Made by a program: the position numbers and the translations under genes
The notes under the pieces: generated by a model
The model's database searches: none
Told to the model about the DNA's origin: nothing
Seen by the model: only the letters and a program-made list of their open reading frames with translations
Part shown: piece after piece, positions 8,224-17,413 of the stretch
Layout of the letters: every line of letters starts with the position of its first letter
How positions within the stretch are numbered: the first letter of the stretch is position 1
From: COE1 sp964445375
GTDB taxonomy: Bacteria > Bacillota > Clostridia > Lachnospirales > Lachnospiraceae
Direction: 5' to 3'
DNA length: 64,000 nucleotides
Assembly (NCBI GenBank): GCA_964445375.1
Contig: CAYUKO010000001.1
Coordinates: forward strand, 9,535 to 73,534

Positions 8224-9216
8224 TTAGAAATGTTTCTTCGCCTCAAGCCAAAATCCCTTCGGAGCACATACAATCTTATCTTCTCGTTTGCTTAGATAAT
8301 AGCCCCACCAGCTAAATGAACTAATAGCCAGAATATTATGCTTTGCATAAGTCATAAGCTGCATATCGCGGAAGCTTTCCTCTTCCTTATTCCAATCTAC
8401 GAAAACAATCTTATCCAACTCACTTAGCCCTAATTCTTCTTTGTTTGTCTGACACCAATCCGGTTCATCAGAAAAAATATAAAAAACGGGGGCAGCTATC
8501 TTTTCTTTCATATATCTGACTGCCTTCTGATAATAATTATCCTCGTATAAAAAGCCATTATCATACATATGATCACTTCTTCTTACATGCAATACAACAG
8601 ATTCTTCCGAAAGCATTTGTTCTTTATAAAATTGATTTTTCTCATCTGTGAAATCAGGGAATTGAAACGTATCCATGATTTCATTTTTAATTTCTTTAAA
8701 ATATTTGTCTGATGTATAATTAAATTCATCATAATAGACATTTGCATTCAAACGATACCAATTGCTCTTATACCGATCATTGACATAGCCATACTTTTTC
8801 GTCATGAACCTTGTCAAATATTCATATCTGAGCTTGAACAGTACTTTATCACGTAACTTCTTAACTTTAGCCAACGAAGAATTGTAGTAAGTATATTCTC
8901 CTCTGCTTACACGTATAATTTCTTCATCAGGCTGTTCTTTCATAAAGAACTCTGATGCCTTTTTAAAATAATCGTGCACTAGTGGTTCATTTACATCATA
9001 TAGCGTAGTAATATCCGGTGCCTCTATTCCAAATATTTTATTCAATTCATAACCGTTCCAAGCCTCTTGATATTGATAAAAATAAGTATCAATCATGTTG
9101 ATTGTATTTTTACTCTTCTTATTCAACAATATATAAAAAGCATATTTTGCCATCTGGCTTCCTAATCCACCTGCTATTGTAACAATACAATAATGATTCT
9201 TCTTATGATGCCCCAT
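8224..9216 (-). CDS. Glycosyltransferase family 11 (alpha-1,2-fucosyltransferase-like)
   Basis: 330 residues. The GT11 N-terminal nucleotide-sugar motif appears as GGLGSQ at 16-21, the HxRRxD motif as HVRRSDH at 210-216, and the C-terminal block as SSFSWWG near 285. Known members transfer L-fucose from GDP-fucose in alpha-1,2 linkage, but some bacterial relatives use other sugars. The protein is somewhat longer than the typical 290 because of an insert around residues 90-160. No GDP-fucose synthesis genes are in this window. It starts one base after the stop of the GT2 gene's neighbour and is probably translationally linked. Confidence 0.88.
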   Translation of the reverse strand: MGHHKKNHYCIVTIAGGLGSQMAKYAFYILLNKKSKNTINMIDTYFYQYQEAWNGYELNKIFGIEAPDITTLYDVNEPLVHDYFKKASEFFMKEQPDEEIIRVSRGEYTYYNSSLAKVKKLRDKVLFKLRYEYLTRFMTKKYGYVNDRYKSNWYRLNANVYYDEFNYTSDKYFKEIKNEIMDTFQFPDFTDEKNQFYKEQMLSEESVVLHVRRSDHMYDNGFLYEDNYYQKAVRYMKEKIAAPVFYIFSDEPDWCQTNKEELGLSELDKIVFVDWNKEEESFRDMQLMTYAKHNILAISSFSWWGYYLSKREDKIVCAPKGFWLEAKKHF

Positions 9217-9217
9217 C

Positions 9218-10045
9218 CTACTGTCCCTTCTTTATACTTAAAAAAATCTTCAGCCAATATTTTGTCTGTTTAATTGCTTCCCAGCCCATTCCATTTTGAA
9301 ACATATACCAAAATTTTTGTCTGAAGAATATTTTCATTTCTGTTCTTTTCAGTTCTTGCGCACGCGAACCTGTTATGGAACTTGCTGAAACACGGTATCC
9401 TGTGAGCTCGGCATCTATAAATCCGAAGCTGTATCCATTTTTAAGTAGCTTCATATGCATAGGATAATCTTCTATTAATCTATAATGCTCATCATATCCT
9501 CCTAAATCCAGCAGTACCTTCCTTTCAAAGAAATCAGCAGCACATGCAACGATCCAATTCGTAAACAGCATCTTTTTATATTGTATCTCTCTATTTTCCT
9601 TAGCTGTCATATAACACTTTTCGCAATAGCTCTGTACTGATGAAACATCTTTTCCATCCTCTGCTATCAACCACACTTTTGCAATCGGTATTACTTTATC
9701 GTGTGTCTGTGCAAATTCCGTATATTTTTCAATCGCATCAGGTGATAATAAGTCGTCTGCTGCCATATATTTTATATACTTTCCTGATGCTTCCCGCAAT
9801 CCTCTGTTCATATTGCCTGACAAACCAGTATTTGCTTCGGCATATACTCTTTTCACATTATAAAATCTACTTTCATTCTCTTTCAGCCATTCTTCTATCA
9901 GGCTCTTCGTTTCATCCTGAGAACAATCATCACAAATTACTAATTCTAACGGGCTATACGTCTGTGCCTTTATGCTTTCTAATGTCTCTATAACCGTATC
10001 TGACGAATTATAAGTCAAAACAACTGCACTTACTAATACATCCAT
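9218..10045 (-). CDS. GT2 glycosyltransferase
   Basis: Family 2 transferase, 275 residues from the chosen start MDVLVSAVVLTYNS. ICDDCSQD at 37-44 and AADD at 95-98 are the nucleotide and metal binding acidic motifs of the GT-A fold, and a later ED motif (LIEDYP) fits the catalytic base region. The frame is open for 15 more codons to an ATG at 10090 that would overlap the preceding gene by 11 bases, but the ATG at 10045 has GAGG eight bases upstream and begins exactly at the domain. Donor and acceptor are unknown. Confidence 0.88.
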   Translation of the reverse strand: MDVLVSAVVLTYNSSDTVIETLESIKAQTYSPLELVICDDCSQDETKSLIEEWLKENESRFYNVKRVYAEANTGLSGNMNRGLREASGKYIKYMAADDLLSPDAIEKYTEFAQTHDKVIPIAKVWLIAEDGKDVSSVQSYCEKCYMTAKENREIQYKKMLFTNWIVACAADFFERKVLLDLGGYDEHYRLIEDYPMHMKLLKNGYSFGFIDAELTGYRVSASSITGSRAQELKRTEMKIFFRQKFWYMFQNGMGWEAIKQTKYWLKIFLSIKKGQ

Positions 10046-10079
10046 ATTCTTTTCCTCGTCTTTCATCCTTATAGCGCTT

Positions 10080-11057
10080 CTACTTTTCAAGGCATGATAT
10101 TACAATCTGAGCTATCGCTTCCATGTCTTGTTCTGAATACCGCTGATCCATTGGCAATGGTATTAAGTATTTTGAAAGTTTCTTCTCAAACAGATTTGCC
10201 TCATTACTTTCCAGCACAGCTTTCCACCATTGAGGAACATAAACATGATTCTCAATCAGTTTGCCTCTTAATAAATCATTTGAAGCCAAAAATGGATAAA
10301 CCATAGGAGCATTGATACCTTCTAAAGGGATTTCAAGCTCATTATAATCAGATAATGTATGATGCAGCGCCTTGAAATTGTCTGTTCTTTTCTTTTGAAC
10401 CGAAGCATAGTCGACAGATTCCAATATACGATGCGTTAATAAAGACATTTCTAATATTGTTTCATCCTCAATTTTCTCCTCATTCAGGAGACTTTCATGA
10501 TACAATTCATTTGTTCCCAGCTCATATACCTGTAATAAATAATCAATCTTACTAGAAGAGCTTTTTTCTAATTCTCTTTTTCTAAGATTCTTTTGGTAAA
10601 GATATGCGCCATCGCTTACGCCAAAAAATTTTCTACACGAATAAACAAAGTAGGAATCACCAAACGGTTCATGAAAAAAGGCTTGTGTATTATCGATAAT
10701 TAATTGCGAACCATATCGGCCTGAGAGCATTTCTATATCGCTTTTCTTAGCAATGCCAAAATAATTCGCCCAAAACATACATTCCTTTTCTTTCAATATG
10801 ATATCGGGAGGTAAAAATTTCTCATCAATGCTATAATACTCAATTTGAATGTCTGATTCTCGCTGAATAAACTCTGCAACAGAAGGACACATAAATATTG
10901 GCAGATAAACTTTCTCAAAGGAACCATCTTGTATTGCTAAAAGAATAGCACTTCTGGCTTTATTTAAAGCTATAACATGTTCCATCTGATAATATTCCTG
11001 CCCACGCGATAACTCTAATGGAAGATAACCACCATATTCTTTAGTATTCCTTATCAT
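10080..11057 (-). CDS. DegT/DnrJ-type PLP enzyme, divergent
   Basis: 325 residues, shorter than the usual 360-380 of sugar aminotransferases. It keeps the fold signs: acidic PLP-nitrogen contact D122 and Q125 in IIDNTQAF, and a candidate Schiff-base lysine K143 in SCRKFFGVSDGAYLY. Compared with the two typical family members in this window (14090 and 55188), the substrate loops are reduced and the first half is poorly conserved. It may be an aminotransferase or dehydratase acting on a nucleotide sugar, or on a different carbonyl compound. It overlaps the flippase gene by 17 bases at its start and lies next to a GT2 and a GT11, so it probably serves the same glycan. Confidence 0.78.
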   Translation of the reverse strand: MIRNTKEYGGYLPLELSRGQEYYQMEHVIALNKARSAILLAIQDGSFEKVYLPIFMCPSVAEFIQRESDIQIEYYSIDEKFLPPDIILKEKECMFWANYFGIAKKSDIEMLSGRYGSQLIIDNTQAFFHEPFGDSYFVYSCRKFFGVSDGAYLYQKNLRKRELEKSSSSKIDYLLQVYELGTNELYHESLLNEEKIEDETILEMSLLTHRILESVDYASVQKKRTDNFKALHHTLSDYNELEIPLEGINAPMVYPFLASNDLLRGKLIENHVYVPQWWKAVLESNEANLFEKKLSKYLIPLPMDQRYSEQDMEAIAQIVISCLEK

Positions 11058-12600
11058 TTTTGTTATTTCCTTTCTTTCGGATTTTCTGCAAATATGGCTT
11101 AAAAATCGTATTAAATGCTTTCTGCATATTCTTAGTTCTTCCGAAGAATATGATAATCAGCAATGCTATTACAAGTTCCGCCACAAGTCCCCGGCAGATA
11201 AATTGTAAGATTGGATTTGCGATTACTACATAGCAGATAATATGTTTTACAGCATAAGTAATCGCAACAAATGCTACTGTATAAATTACATTTAACAACC
11301 AATACTGAATATATACACTAGCTTTCCCTTCAAAGCACTTCTTATTTACCACATAACTTCTTCCGATCCAATAAATTCCAAGTGCAAATAAAGTTCCAAG
11401 CAATACACCTTCTATTCCCATAAACTGAACAAGAATAATAGAAGAAATCAGGTTTACTCCAGCTGCCATTGCGGATATCCATTTATCTTCCTTGAACATG
11501 CCATACCCTCTCATAATCATACAATTAGGTTCATGCACCGTATTCATATATATATCAGCTACAATCAGCCCCAGTAAAAGAGGACTAATAACATATTCCT
11601 CTCCAATCCACATGATTACGAAGTCATCCGCTAATCCTAAAATCGGTATTAACATAATGGAACAGATTACAAATTGCAGGAAGATAAACATGTGAAACAT
11701 CTCTTTAATCCTATTTGCGTCCTTTTCCTCACTTAAGAAATTACCCCATGTAGGATTCAGGGAACTATTCACGATATTTATTAATTGGCGAATTGACTGT
11801 GTAATTGTCTTATAATTAGACAGTAAACCTACTAGTAAAGATCCACAAAATGCTGAAATAACCATACTATCCGTTGAACGATATACATATCCTGATATAT
11901 TACCAAGCACAATCTCTTTCAAATCGGATATTAAATTTACTTTTTCTTCTTTGCTTGTCTCAAATTTTTTCAATACTAACGGATACTTCTTTTTACAATA
12001 CCGGGAAATAATGTAGTTAGAGCCGAATAGCTGAACAAACTGCAACAATAGATATAAAATGTAGCTTTTTGCATATATAATAACGATGAATTTTATTGCA
12101 TAAATCGCTATATTAAAGAAAATATCAACTGTCGTGCAAAAATATTGATTCTGGTAGGCACCGAGCAAAGTACGATAATAGTTCACATAGTACGCTGCTG
12201 CGGTTGCAGTCAATTGAATAATATAGACCAAATATACAATCTTCATATCAATTGTCGTATTCACAATCAAATGAATAAATGGTATACAGGCAATTCCTCC
12301 AATTATAATAGCTGTACCAACAATACGATATGCTTTCTTAAATAAGGTAAAGATTTCGCCTATTTTAGCCTCATCACCTTCTGCAATTGGCTTATACAAC
12401 CGATAAGAAATGGAGTATTGAATTCCAAGTTCACTTAATGCAAGCATGTTGATTACTTCTACGATTGTTGCATTTACACCAAGAATTTCTACTCCCAGAT
12501 AATAAATCAGATATCTTCTGACAACCATTGCCAGAACAATACAAATCATTTGATTAATTAAGTTAACGATCGAGTTTCTAATTGCCAGTTTACTTCTCAT
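11041..12600 (-). CDS. Wzx-type polysaccharide flippase (MOP/PST family)
   Basis: 519 residues with about 12-14 membrane segments and the typical start (MRSKLAIRNSIVN then a long first helix with LVNQ-like loops). ATIVEVINMLALSELGIQYSISYRLY around residues 45-70 matches the second-helix region of Wzx/RfbX proteins, and the C-terminus is a lysine-rich cytoplasmic tail. It is expected to move undecaprenyl-diphosphate-linked repeat units to the outer face of the membrane. It is the only Wzx-type flippase in the window; two MsbA/PglK-type ABC proteins are the other candidates. Its gene is followed without a gap by the divergent DegT-like gene. Confidence 0.92.
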   Translation of the reverse strand: MRSKLAIRNSIVNLINQMICIVLAMVVRRYLIYYLGVEILGVNATIVEVINMLALSELGIQYSISYRLYKPIAEGDEAKIGEIFTLFKKAYRIVGTAIIIGGIACIPFIHLIVNTTIDMKIVYLVYIIQLTATAAAYYVNYYRTLLGAYQNQYFCTTVDIFFNIAIYAIKFIVIIYAKSYILYLLLQFVQLFGSNYIISRYCKKKYPLVLKKFETSKEEKVNLISDLKEIVLGNISGYVYRSTDSMVISAFCGSLLVGLLSNYKTITQSIRQLINIVNSSLNPTWGNFLSEEKDANRIKEMFHMFIFLQFVICSIMLIPILGLADDFVIMWIGEEYVISPLLLGLIVADIYMNTVHEPNCMIMRGYGMFKEDKWISAMAAGVNLISSIILVQFMGIEGVLLGTLFALGIYWIGRSYVVNKKCFEGKASVYIQYWLLNVIYTVAFVAITYAVKHIICYVVIANPILQFICRGLVAELVIALLIIIFFGRTKNMQKAFNTIFKPYLQKIRKKGNNKNDKEY

Positions 12601-12648
12601 CTATCTTCTCTTTTCCCTTATTACAAAACCTATCTACTTTCAAGTTCC

Positions 12649-13638
12649 TTAAGCCTTTATTGTTTTATAAAATGTATAATTCACAAACTGTTTCGTTCCA
12701 AATCCTTCCTTGAATTGAGCTAACGATTTATTTAAGACCTTACCATGCTCCAACGTAGCTGTTCCAAAGGAAATATATGGATACTCATCTGCAATTGCCT
12801 GCTTAATCAGCGAATGGTATAAAAACTCATTCGGATACAATTGTAGTTTTTCCTGATTCGTTGCTAAATATTGAGTGTGAAATACCTTTTTACCAAAATC
12901 AAATAACATTCCGCCTGCAATCATTTCCTGTTGCTCAAATACACCAAAGAATCTCATTTCCTCTGGAATTCGATTTTGATATAAATCCAGAAGTTCTTCA
13001 CAGGTATGAACAGGCTTTGTATCAAACTTCGTCATATTGTTTAATAAAATCTGATAGAACTGTTTGATTTCCTCTTCTGCCTTCAATTCATGGAAAGTCA
13101 GTTCATTCTTCAGTGAATATCTATAATCTCGTCGTCTGGATGCACTGAAAGACTTCTCTATTTCGTCAGGTGATACAGATTTTAAATCAAGGTAATACCC
13201 AACTTCTAACATGGATCGATATCCTCTTGTAAAGAGCATGTAGTAAAGCATTTCAAACTCATCCTTAGAATATAGTTCACTTGTCTGCTTCAAAACAATT
13301 TTATCAAATTCCTGTTCTACAAGATACTGCTCAAATAAGTCTATCATTATCTCTAAGTCAGATATCTTTTTATATTGCTTCCCAACAATCATTCCCCCGA
13401 ATGTACTACCCTGATGGGAATAGAACACTTTTTCTCCTTCTTCCATGACACAATTGGCTGGAATGACTGCTACGATATTGCTTCCTTTCATAATCATAAG
13501 CGAATGATCCTGAAATCTGCCCTCTGCATGATAATTTAAGAACTTTCTTGTCTGTAATAATGTACCATTAATACTGTCTCTATTTATAAACCGATCCCAT
13601 GCCATTTCATAGGAATCCTGATATTTTACTATTTCCAT
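12649..13638 (-). CDS. GNAT/FemAB-like acyltransferase
   Basis: 329 residues with the two-lobed GNAT/FemAB arrangement: an N-terminal lobe with FYSHQGSTFGG (about 72-82) and a C-terminal lobe with SFSASRRRDYR (about 162-172), then the strands and acyl-donor region ending SFGTATLEHGKVLN (about 292-305). Similar proteins sit in Clostridia glycan loci and are annotated as acetyltransferases or lipid II peptidyl-bridge enzymes. Immediately upstream in the operon are the 3,4-ketoisomerase and the 3-aminotransferase of a 3-amino-3,6-dideoxyhexose pathway. I infer that this protein may acylate the 3-amino group, in place of the usual hexapeptide-repeat FdtC/QdtC enzyme. Confidence 0.78.
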   Translation of the reverse strand: MEIVKYQDSYEMAWDRFINRDSINGTLLQTRKFLNYHAEGRFQDHSLMIMKGSNIVAVIPANCVMEEGEKVFYSHQGSTFGGMIVGKQYKKISDLEIMIDLFEQYLVEQEFDKIVLKQTSELYSKDEFEMLYYMLFTRGYRSMLEVGYYLDLKSVSPDEIEKSFSASRRRDYRYSLKNELTFHELKAEEEIKQFYQILLNNMTKFDTKPVHTCEELLDLYQNRIPEEMRFFGVFEQQEMIAGGMLFDFGKKVFHTQYLATNQEKLQLYPNEFLYHSLIKQAIADEYPYISFGTATLEHGKVLNKSLAQFKEGFGTKQFVNYTFYKTIKA

Positions 13639-13651
13639 TTTTAACTCTCTC

Positions 13652-14065
13652 TTACTTTTTCAAATTTTTCGCAACCTCAAGGTATGTATCATAATCCCTG
13701 ATATATTCATTCGCATCATAATGCTCACTCGCAAGTACAAGCAATACTGAGTCTTCTGAAAAGTCATACATATCCTTCCACACCAATTTAGGAAGATAGA
13801 TTCCAATATGTGGTCTGTCTAAATCAAATATCTTCTGATTTGTTCCGTCATCTACCTTCACCTTAGAGGTTCCGGCTACGTTAATCAAGACAAACTCTGA
13901 ATTATAGTTGGCATGTCTGCCACGTATAACATCTTTATCTGAGCCATAGATATAGAAAACTCTCTTTATATCAAACGGAATATCCTGATTCCCCTCTACA
14001 ATGACAAGATGTCCACGCTCATCACCTCTTTGAGGGAATTCTATTAATTTACATTCTTCTATCAT
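13652..14065 (-). CDS. FdtA/QdtA-like dTDP-6-deoxy-hexos-4-ulose 3,4-ketoisomerase
   Basis: 137-residue single-domain cupin of the WxcM/FdtA family, the usual length. Family features are VFYIYG at 36-41, RGRHANYNSEF at 48-58, VDDG at 71-74 and the C-terminal YDANEYIRDYDTYL. These enzymes shift the 4-keto group of dTDP-4-keto-6-deoxyglucose to C3 before 3-amination. Most relatives have RGxHAH, with two histidines near the catalytic site; here the second is Asn53 while His51 remains. It lies between the aminotransferase and acyltransferase genes with 24- and 13-base gaps. Whether the product is the galacto (Fuc3N) or gluco (Qui3N) form cannot be decided by eye. Confidence 0.88.
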   Translation of the reverse strand: MIEECKLIEFPQRGDERGHLVIVEGNQDIPFDIKRVFYIYGSDKDVIRGRHANYNSEFVLINVAGTSKVKVDDGTNQKIFDLDRPHIGIYLPKLVWKDMYDFSEDSVLLVLASEHYDANEYIRDYDTYLEVAKNLKK

Positions 14066-14089
14066 TATTTGTTACCCCTTTCGTAGTTA

Positions 14090-15184
14090 TCATAAAAACG
14101 CATTCAGCTTCTCAATGACGTAATCCTGCTCTTCCCATGTCATACCTGTGTAAAGTGGCAGGCTCAATACCTCGTTAGCGTACTGTTCTGTGATTGGATA
14201 TTCTCCCACTTTATGTCCAAGATGTTGATAACAATCTGCCAGATGCGGTGGTATCGGATAATGAATCTGTGTCTGGATTCCCTGTTCTTCCAGATATTTC
14301 TGAAGTTTCTCACGTTCTGCACAACGAATGACATACTGATGGAATATACTATCTGCGCCCTGTCTGATTTCCGGCTTTATAATTTTGGCATTGGTAATTC
14401 CCTTTGTATAACGTTCTCCCAATACCTTTCGCTCATCATTTAATTCCTTGATATGCGCCAGCTTTACTCGTAACAATGCCGCCTGCATTTCATCCAGTCT
14501 GGAATTGATTCCTTCAATCTCATTATGATATTTGATTTTGCTTCCATAGTTACGCATCATACGAATCTTGTCCGCAAAGTCCTTATCATCTGTTACAATA
14601 GCACCTGCATCACCGAATGCTCCCAGATTCTTGGTTGGATAAAAGCTAAAGCAGCCTGAGATTCCAAAAGTTCCTGTCATTTTCCCTTCAAAGCATGCAC
14701 CATGAGACTGTGCACAATCTTCAATAATAGGAAGGTTGTGTTTCTTTGCAATCTCGACAATATGATCCATATTGCTTGCCTGACCATACAGATGGACTAC
14801 CATAATCGCCTTTGTTTTGTCAGTAATCGCTGCTTCGATTCTATCTGCATCTATATTAAAATACTCGTCTGGTTCAACAAAAACAGGCGTTGCACCATTT
14901 TCTGTAATCCCAAGTACAGTTGCAATATAAGTGTTTGCCTGAACGATAACTTCATCGCCCTCGCCAATTCCGAGTGCTCGCACGGACATAATTAACGCAT
15001 CCAGACCCGAGTTTAATCCCACACAATATTTTCTTCCTGTAAAAGCTGCAAATTCCTCTTCAAACTGCTTTACTTCGTTACCAAGTACATACCAGCCGGA
15101 ACGCAGTACCCGAAGCGCTGCATCCTCATATTCCTGCTGGTACATCTGAAATTGTCTGTCTAAAACATTACATTTTATCTGCAT
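14090..15184 (-). CDS. DegT/DnrJ/EryC1 sugar aminotransferase (FdtB/QdtB-like)
   Basis: 364 residues, normal length. PLP contacts are D156 and Q159 in EDCAQSHGA, with Schiff-base lysine K185 in FYPTKNLGAFGD. The N-terminus has LRSGWYVLGNEVKQFE and NSGLDAL, as in enzymes that aminate C3 of dTDP-3-keto-6-deoxyhexoses. Adjacent to the FdtA/QdtA-like isomerase, which supplies that substrate, so the pair should make dTDP-3-amino-3,6-dideoxyhexose. dTDP-glucose pyrophosphorylase and 4,6-dehydratase are not in the window and must be encoded elsewhere. Confidence 0.9.
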   Translation of the reverse strand: MQIKCNVLDRQFQMYQQEYEDAALRVLRSGWYVLGNEVKQFEEEFAAFTGRKYCVGLNSGLDALIMSVRALGIGEGDEVIVQANTYIATVLGITENGATPVFVEPDEYFNIDADRIEAAITDKTKAIMVVHLYGQASNMDHIVEIAKKHNLPIIEDCAQSHGACFEGKMTGTFGISGCFSFYPTKNLGAFGDAGAIVTDDKDFADKIRMMRNYGSKIKYHNEIEGINSRLDEMQAALLRVKLAHIKELNDERKVLGERYTKGITNAKIIKPEIRQGADSIFHQYVIRCAEREKLQKYLEEQGIQTQIHYPIPPHLADCYQHLGHKVGEYPITEQYANEVLSLPLYTGMTWEEQDYVIEKLNAFL

Positions 15185-15209
15185 TTATCCTACCTTACCC
15201 TTTCCAAGG

Positions 15210-16334
15210 TTATCTATATTTCTGGATAATCTTCCTCATCTGCTCTACTGACTTCTCCCATAGAAATCTTTCAACTATACTATCATGAGCCTGCTGCCCT
15301 ATGCTTTCTTTCTTAACAGTTAATACGCTATCTATCAAACTTGCTTCTTCATCGCATAGATAGCCGGTCTTCTCGTCTTCAATAATCAGCTCCGGTCCCG
15401 GCGCTCTTAATGCAACTACAACATTTTCATAATACATGGCTTCTAAGATTGCCATTCCAAATATCTCATGAGTATTCAGATTCACATAGCACTCTGATAA
15501 CCGATATAATTCCCACATTCTATCGTTTGGAACTTTTTTATGAATGCTTATCACCTGTTCCAACTGACAGTTCTTGATTTCCTGCTCTACTTCATTCAGC
15601 AATTCTCCTTGTCCAATCATCATTAAACGATAGGTGCTATCCTTCTCATAAAGCTTTCGAAAAATCTGTATCATTTTAACAGGCTGTTTCTCAGATGTCA
15701 TACGGCCGACAAAAAGAATAACCTTATCTTCTTGCTGATATCCCCAGTTCTTCTTAAGCTCTTCTATGGAATACTTCGCATAATCCTGTTTCAACAGCTC
15801 TGTGTCAAGTCCAACGGGAACAACATGTATATTATCGCCTGCTCCTTGACTTCTCAGATAATCTGCCAATGCAGGAGTCTTTACCACAGTTGGCATCTTC
15901 TTATAATATGGTACATTGTTGCATAGCATGTCAACTACTCTTTTTTTCCATGCAGAAGCGTTATTGCTTCGTACAACACCTATATAAGGCAGACACAATA
16001 TGTTATTCTTTTTACACCATTTTGAAAAGCTACCTAATGCAATATAATTATCGGATGCGGTAATGTAGCAGTCTCTTGTCTTATCAAGCTTATCATAATC
16101 TGGTAACGCATGCTTTCCAATATGCCTGCATCTCCGATATTCTACCGTAATGCCACTTCTTTGCTGTGTCTCAGCTTCCTGTTCCAAATCAGGAATCAGA
16201 TGATATACCAATGCGTCATGCCCTTTTTCTGCAAATGCCTTGGCGATTCCTTCTGCCTGCGAATTATAATACTGGCTGAGATTCTTTGGTTCTGTATTTA
16301 ATGAAATAACGCCTATTTTTAATATCTTATCCAT
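15210..16334 (-). CDS. GT4 glycosyltransferase
   Basis: 374 residues from the chosen start MDKILKIGVISLNTE. GT-B fold with VILFVGRMTSEKQ at the start of the C-terminal domain and the GT4 ExxxxxxxE motif as EIFGMAILE. Retaining transferase using a nucleotide sugar; sugar unknown. The frame could begin at an ATG at 16364, but that would overlap the epimerase gene by 38 bases; the ATG at 16334 has TAAGGA seven bases upstream and overlaps by only eight. It lies between the UDP-GlcA-epimerase-like gene and the 3-amino-sugar block. Confidence 0.9.
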   Translation of the reverse strand: MDKILKIGVISLNTEPKNLSQYYNSQAEGIAKAFAEKGHDALVYHLIPDLEQEAETQQRSGITVEYRRCRHIGKHALPDYDKLDKTRDCYITASDNYIALGSFSKWCKKNNILCLPYIGVVRSNNASAWKKRVVDMLCNNVPYYKKMPTVVKTPALADYLRSQGAGDNIHVVPVGLDTELLKQDYAKYSIEELKKNWGYQQEDKVILFVGRMTSEKQPVKMIQIFRKLYEKDSTYRLMMIGQGELLNEVEQEIKNCQLEQVISIHKKVPNDRMWELYRLSECYVNLNTHEIFGMAILEAMYYENVVVALRAPGPELIIEDEKTGYLCDEEASLIDSVLTVKKESIGQQAHDSIVERFLWEKSVEQMRKIIQKYR

Positions 16335-17397
16335 AAAATTCCTTATACCACTTTGCAAACGCATGAAGTCCTTCTCTTAAACTGGTTGCTGGTTTAAAGC
16401 CAAAATCCTCCTGAAGCTGTGTTACATCCGCATAGGTCATTTCTACATCGCCCGGCTGCATACCAACAAGCTCCTTATGTGCTTCAAAATCATAGTCTTC
16501 CGGTAATACCTGTGCTTTCTTTAATTCATCCTGTAAAATATCTACAAAATCCAAAAGGTTCTCCGGCTGATTATTACCAATGTTATAAATCTTGTATTTC
16601 ACACCGTCTGCATTCGGAAGCGGACTGCACTGCATGACTGCTTTTACACCTGTTACGATGTCATCAATATACGTAAAATCTCTCTTACAATTACCATAGT
16701 TAAAGATTTTAATCGTTTCATTCTTGACAAGTTTATTCGTAAATCCAAAATATGCCATGTCCGGTCTTCCTGCCGGACCATAAACAGTAAAAAATCTTAA
16801 GCCTGTAGATGGAATCCCATATAACTTGGAATATGCGTGAGCAAGAAGCTCATCTGACTTCTTGGTTGCCGCATACAGGGAAACAGGATTATCTACCTTG
16901 TCCTCTGTAGCATATGGAATCTTCTTATTGCTGCCATAAACAGAAGAAGAACTTGCATATACCAAGTGCTCTACTCCATTTTCTCCATCATCATAACTAT
17001 GACGACACGCCTCAAGAATATTGTAAAAACCAATTAAGTTAGATTCTATATATGCATCCGGGTTCTCAATACTGTAGCGAACCCCTGCCTGCGCTGCAAG
17101 ATTCACGACTATCTGCGGCTTATATTCTGCAAATAATCTTGTGATCGTTTCCTTCTCCGCAATACTTCCCTTTATAAAGGTAAAATTACCCGATACCGAT
17201 TTGGTCAGTTCTTCTATCTGCTGCAAGCGAAATTCTTTCAAGGAAACATCATAATAATCATTCATATTATCAATGCCTATGATATGAACATTCTCTGTGC
17301 TTCTTAATAATTCCATTGTTAGATTCGAACCAATAAAACCAGCTGCACCTGTTATTAAAATACACTTTCCATTCAGTAAAATATTTTTCTCCAGCAT
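16327..17397 (-). CDS. NAD-dependent epimerase, UDP-glucuronate 4-epimerase-like
   Basis: 356-residue short-chain dehydrogenase/reductase of the extended type. Rossmann motif TGAAGFIG at 16-23, catalytic Ser at 150-152 in ASSSSVYG and Y175xxxK179 in YAATKK. The run VYGPAGRPDMA and the length match the CapI/GAE-type UDP-glucuronate 4-epimerases, which give UDP-galacturonate; UDP-GlcNAc 4-epimerases and UDP-glucose 4-epimerases differ in this stretch. No separate UDP-glucose dehydrogenase specific for glucuronate is seen in the window. Flanked by a GT2 and a GT4. Confidence 0.88.
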   Translation of the reverse strand: MLEKNILLNGKCILITGAAGFIGSNLTMELLRSTENVHIIGIDNMNDYYDVSLKEFRLQQIEELTKSVSGNFTFIKGSIAEKETITRLFAEYKPQIVVNLAAQAGVRYSIENPDAYIESNLIGFYNILEACRHSYDDGENGVEHLVYASSSSVYGSNKKIPYATEDKVDNPVSLYAATKKSDELLAHAYSKLYGIPSTGLRFFTVYGPAGRPDMAYFGFTNKLVKNETIKIFNYGNCKRDFTYIDDIVTGVKAVMQCSPLPNADGVKYKIYNIGNNQPENLLDFVDILQDELKKAQVLPEDYDFEAHKELVGMQPGDVEMTYADVTQLQEDFGFKPATSLREGLHAFAKWYKEFYG

Positions 17398-17413
17398 TAT
17401 GTTCTTCTCCTAG

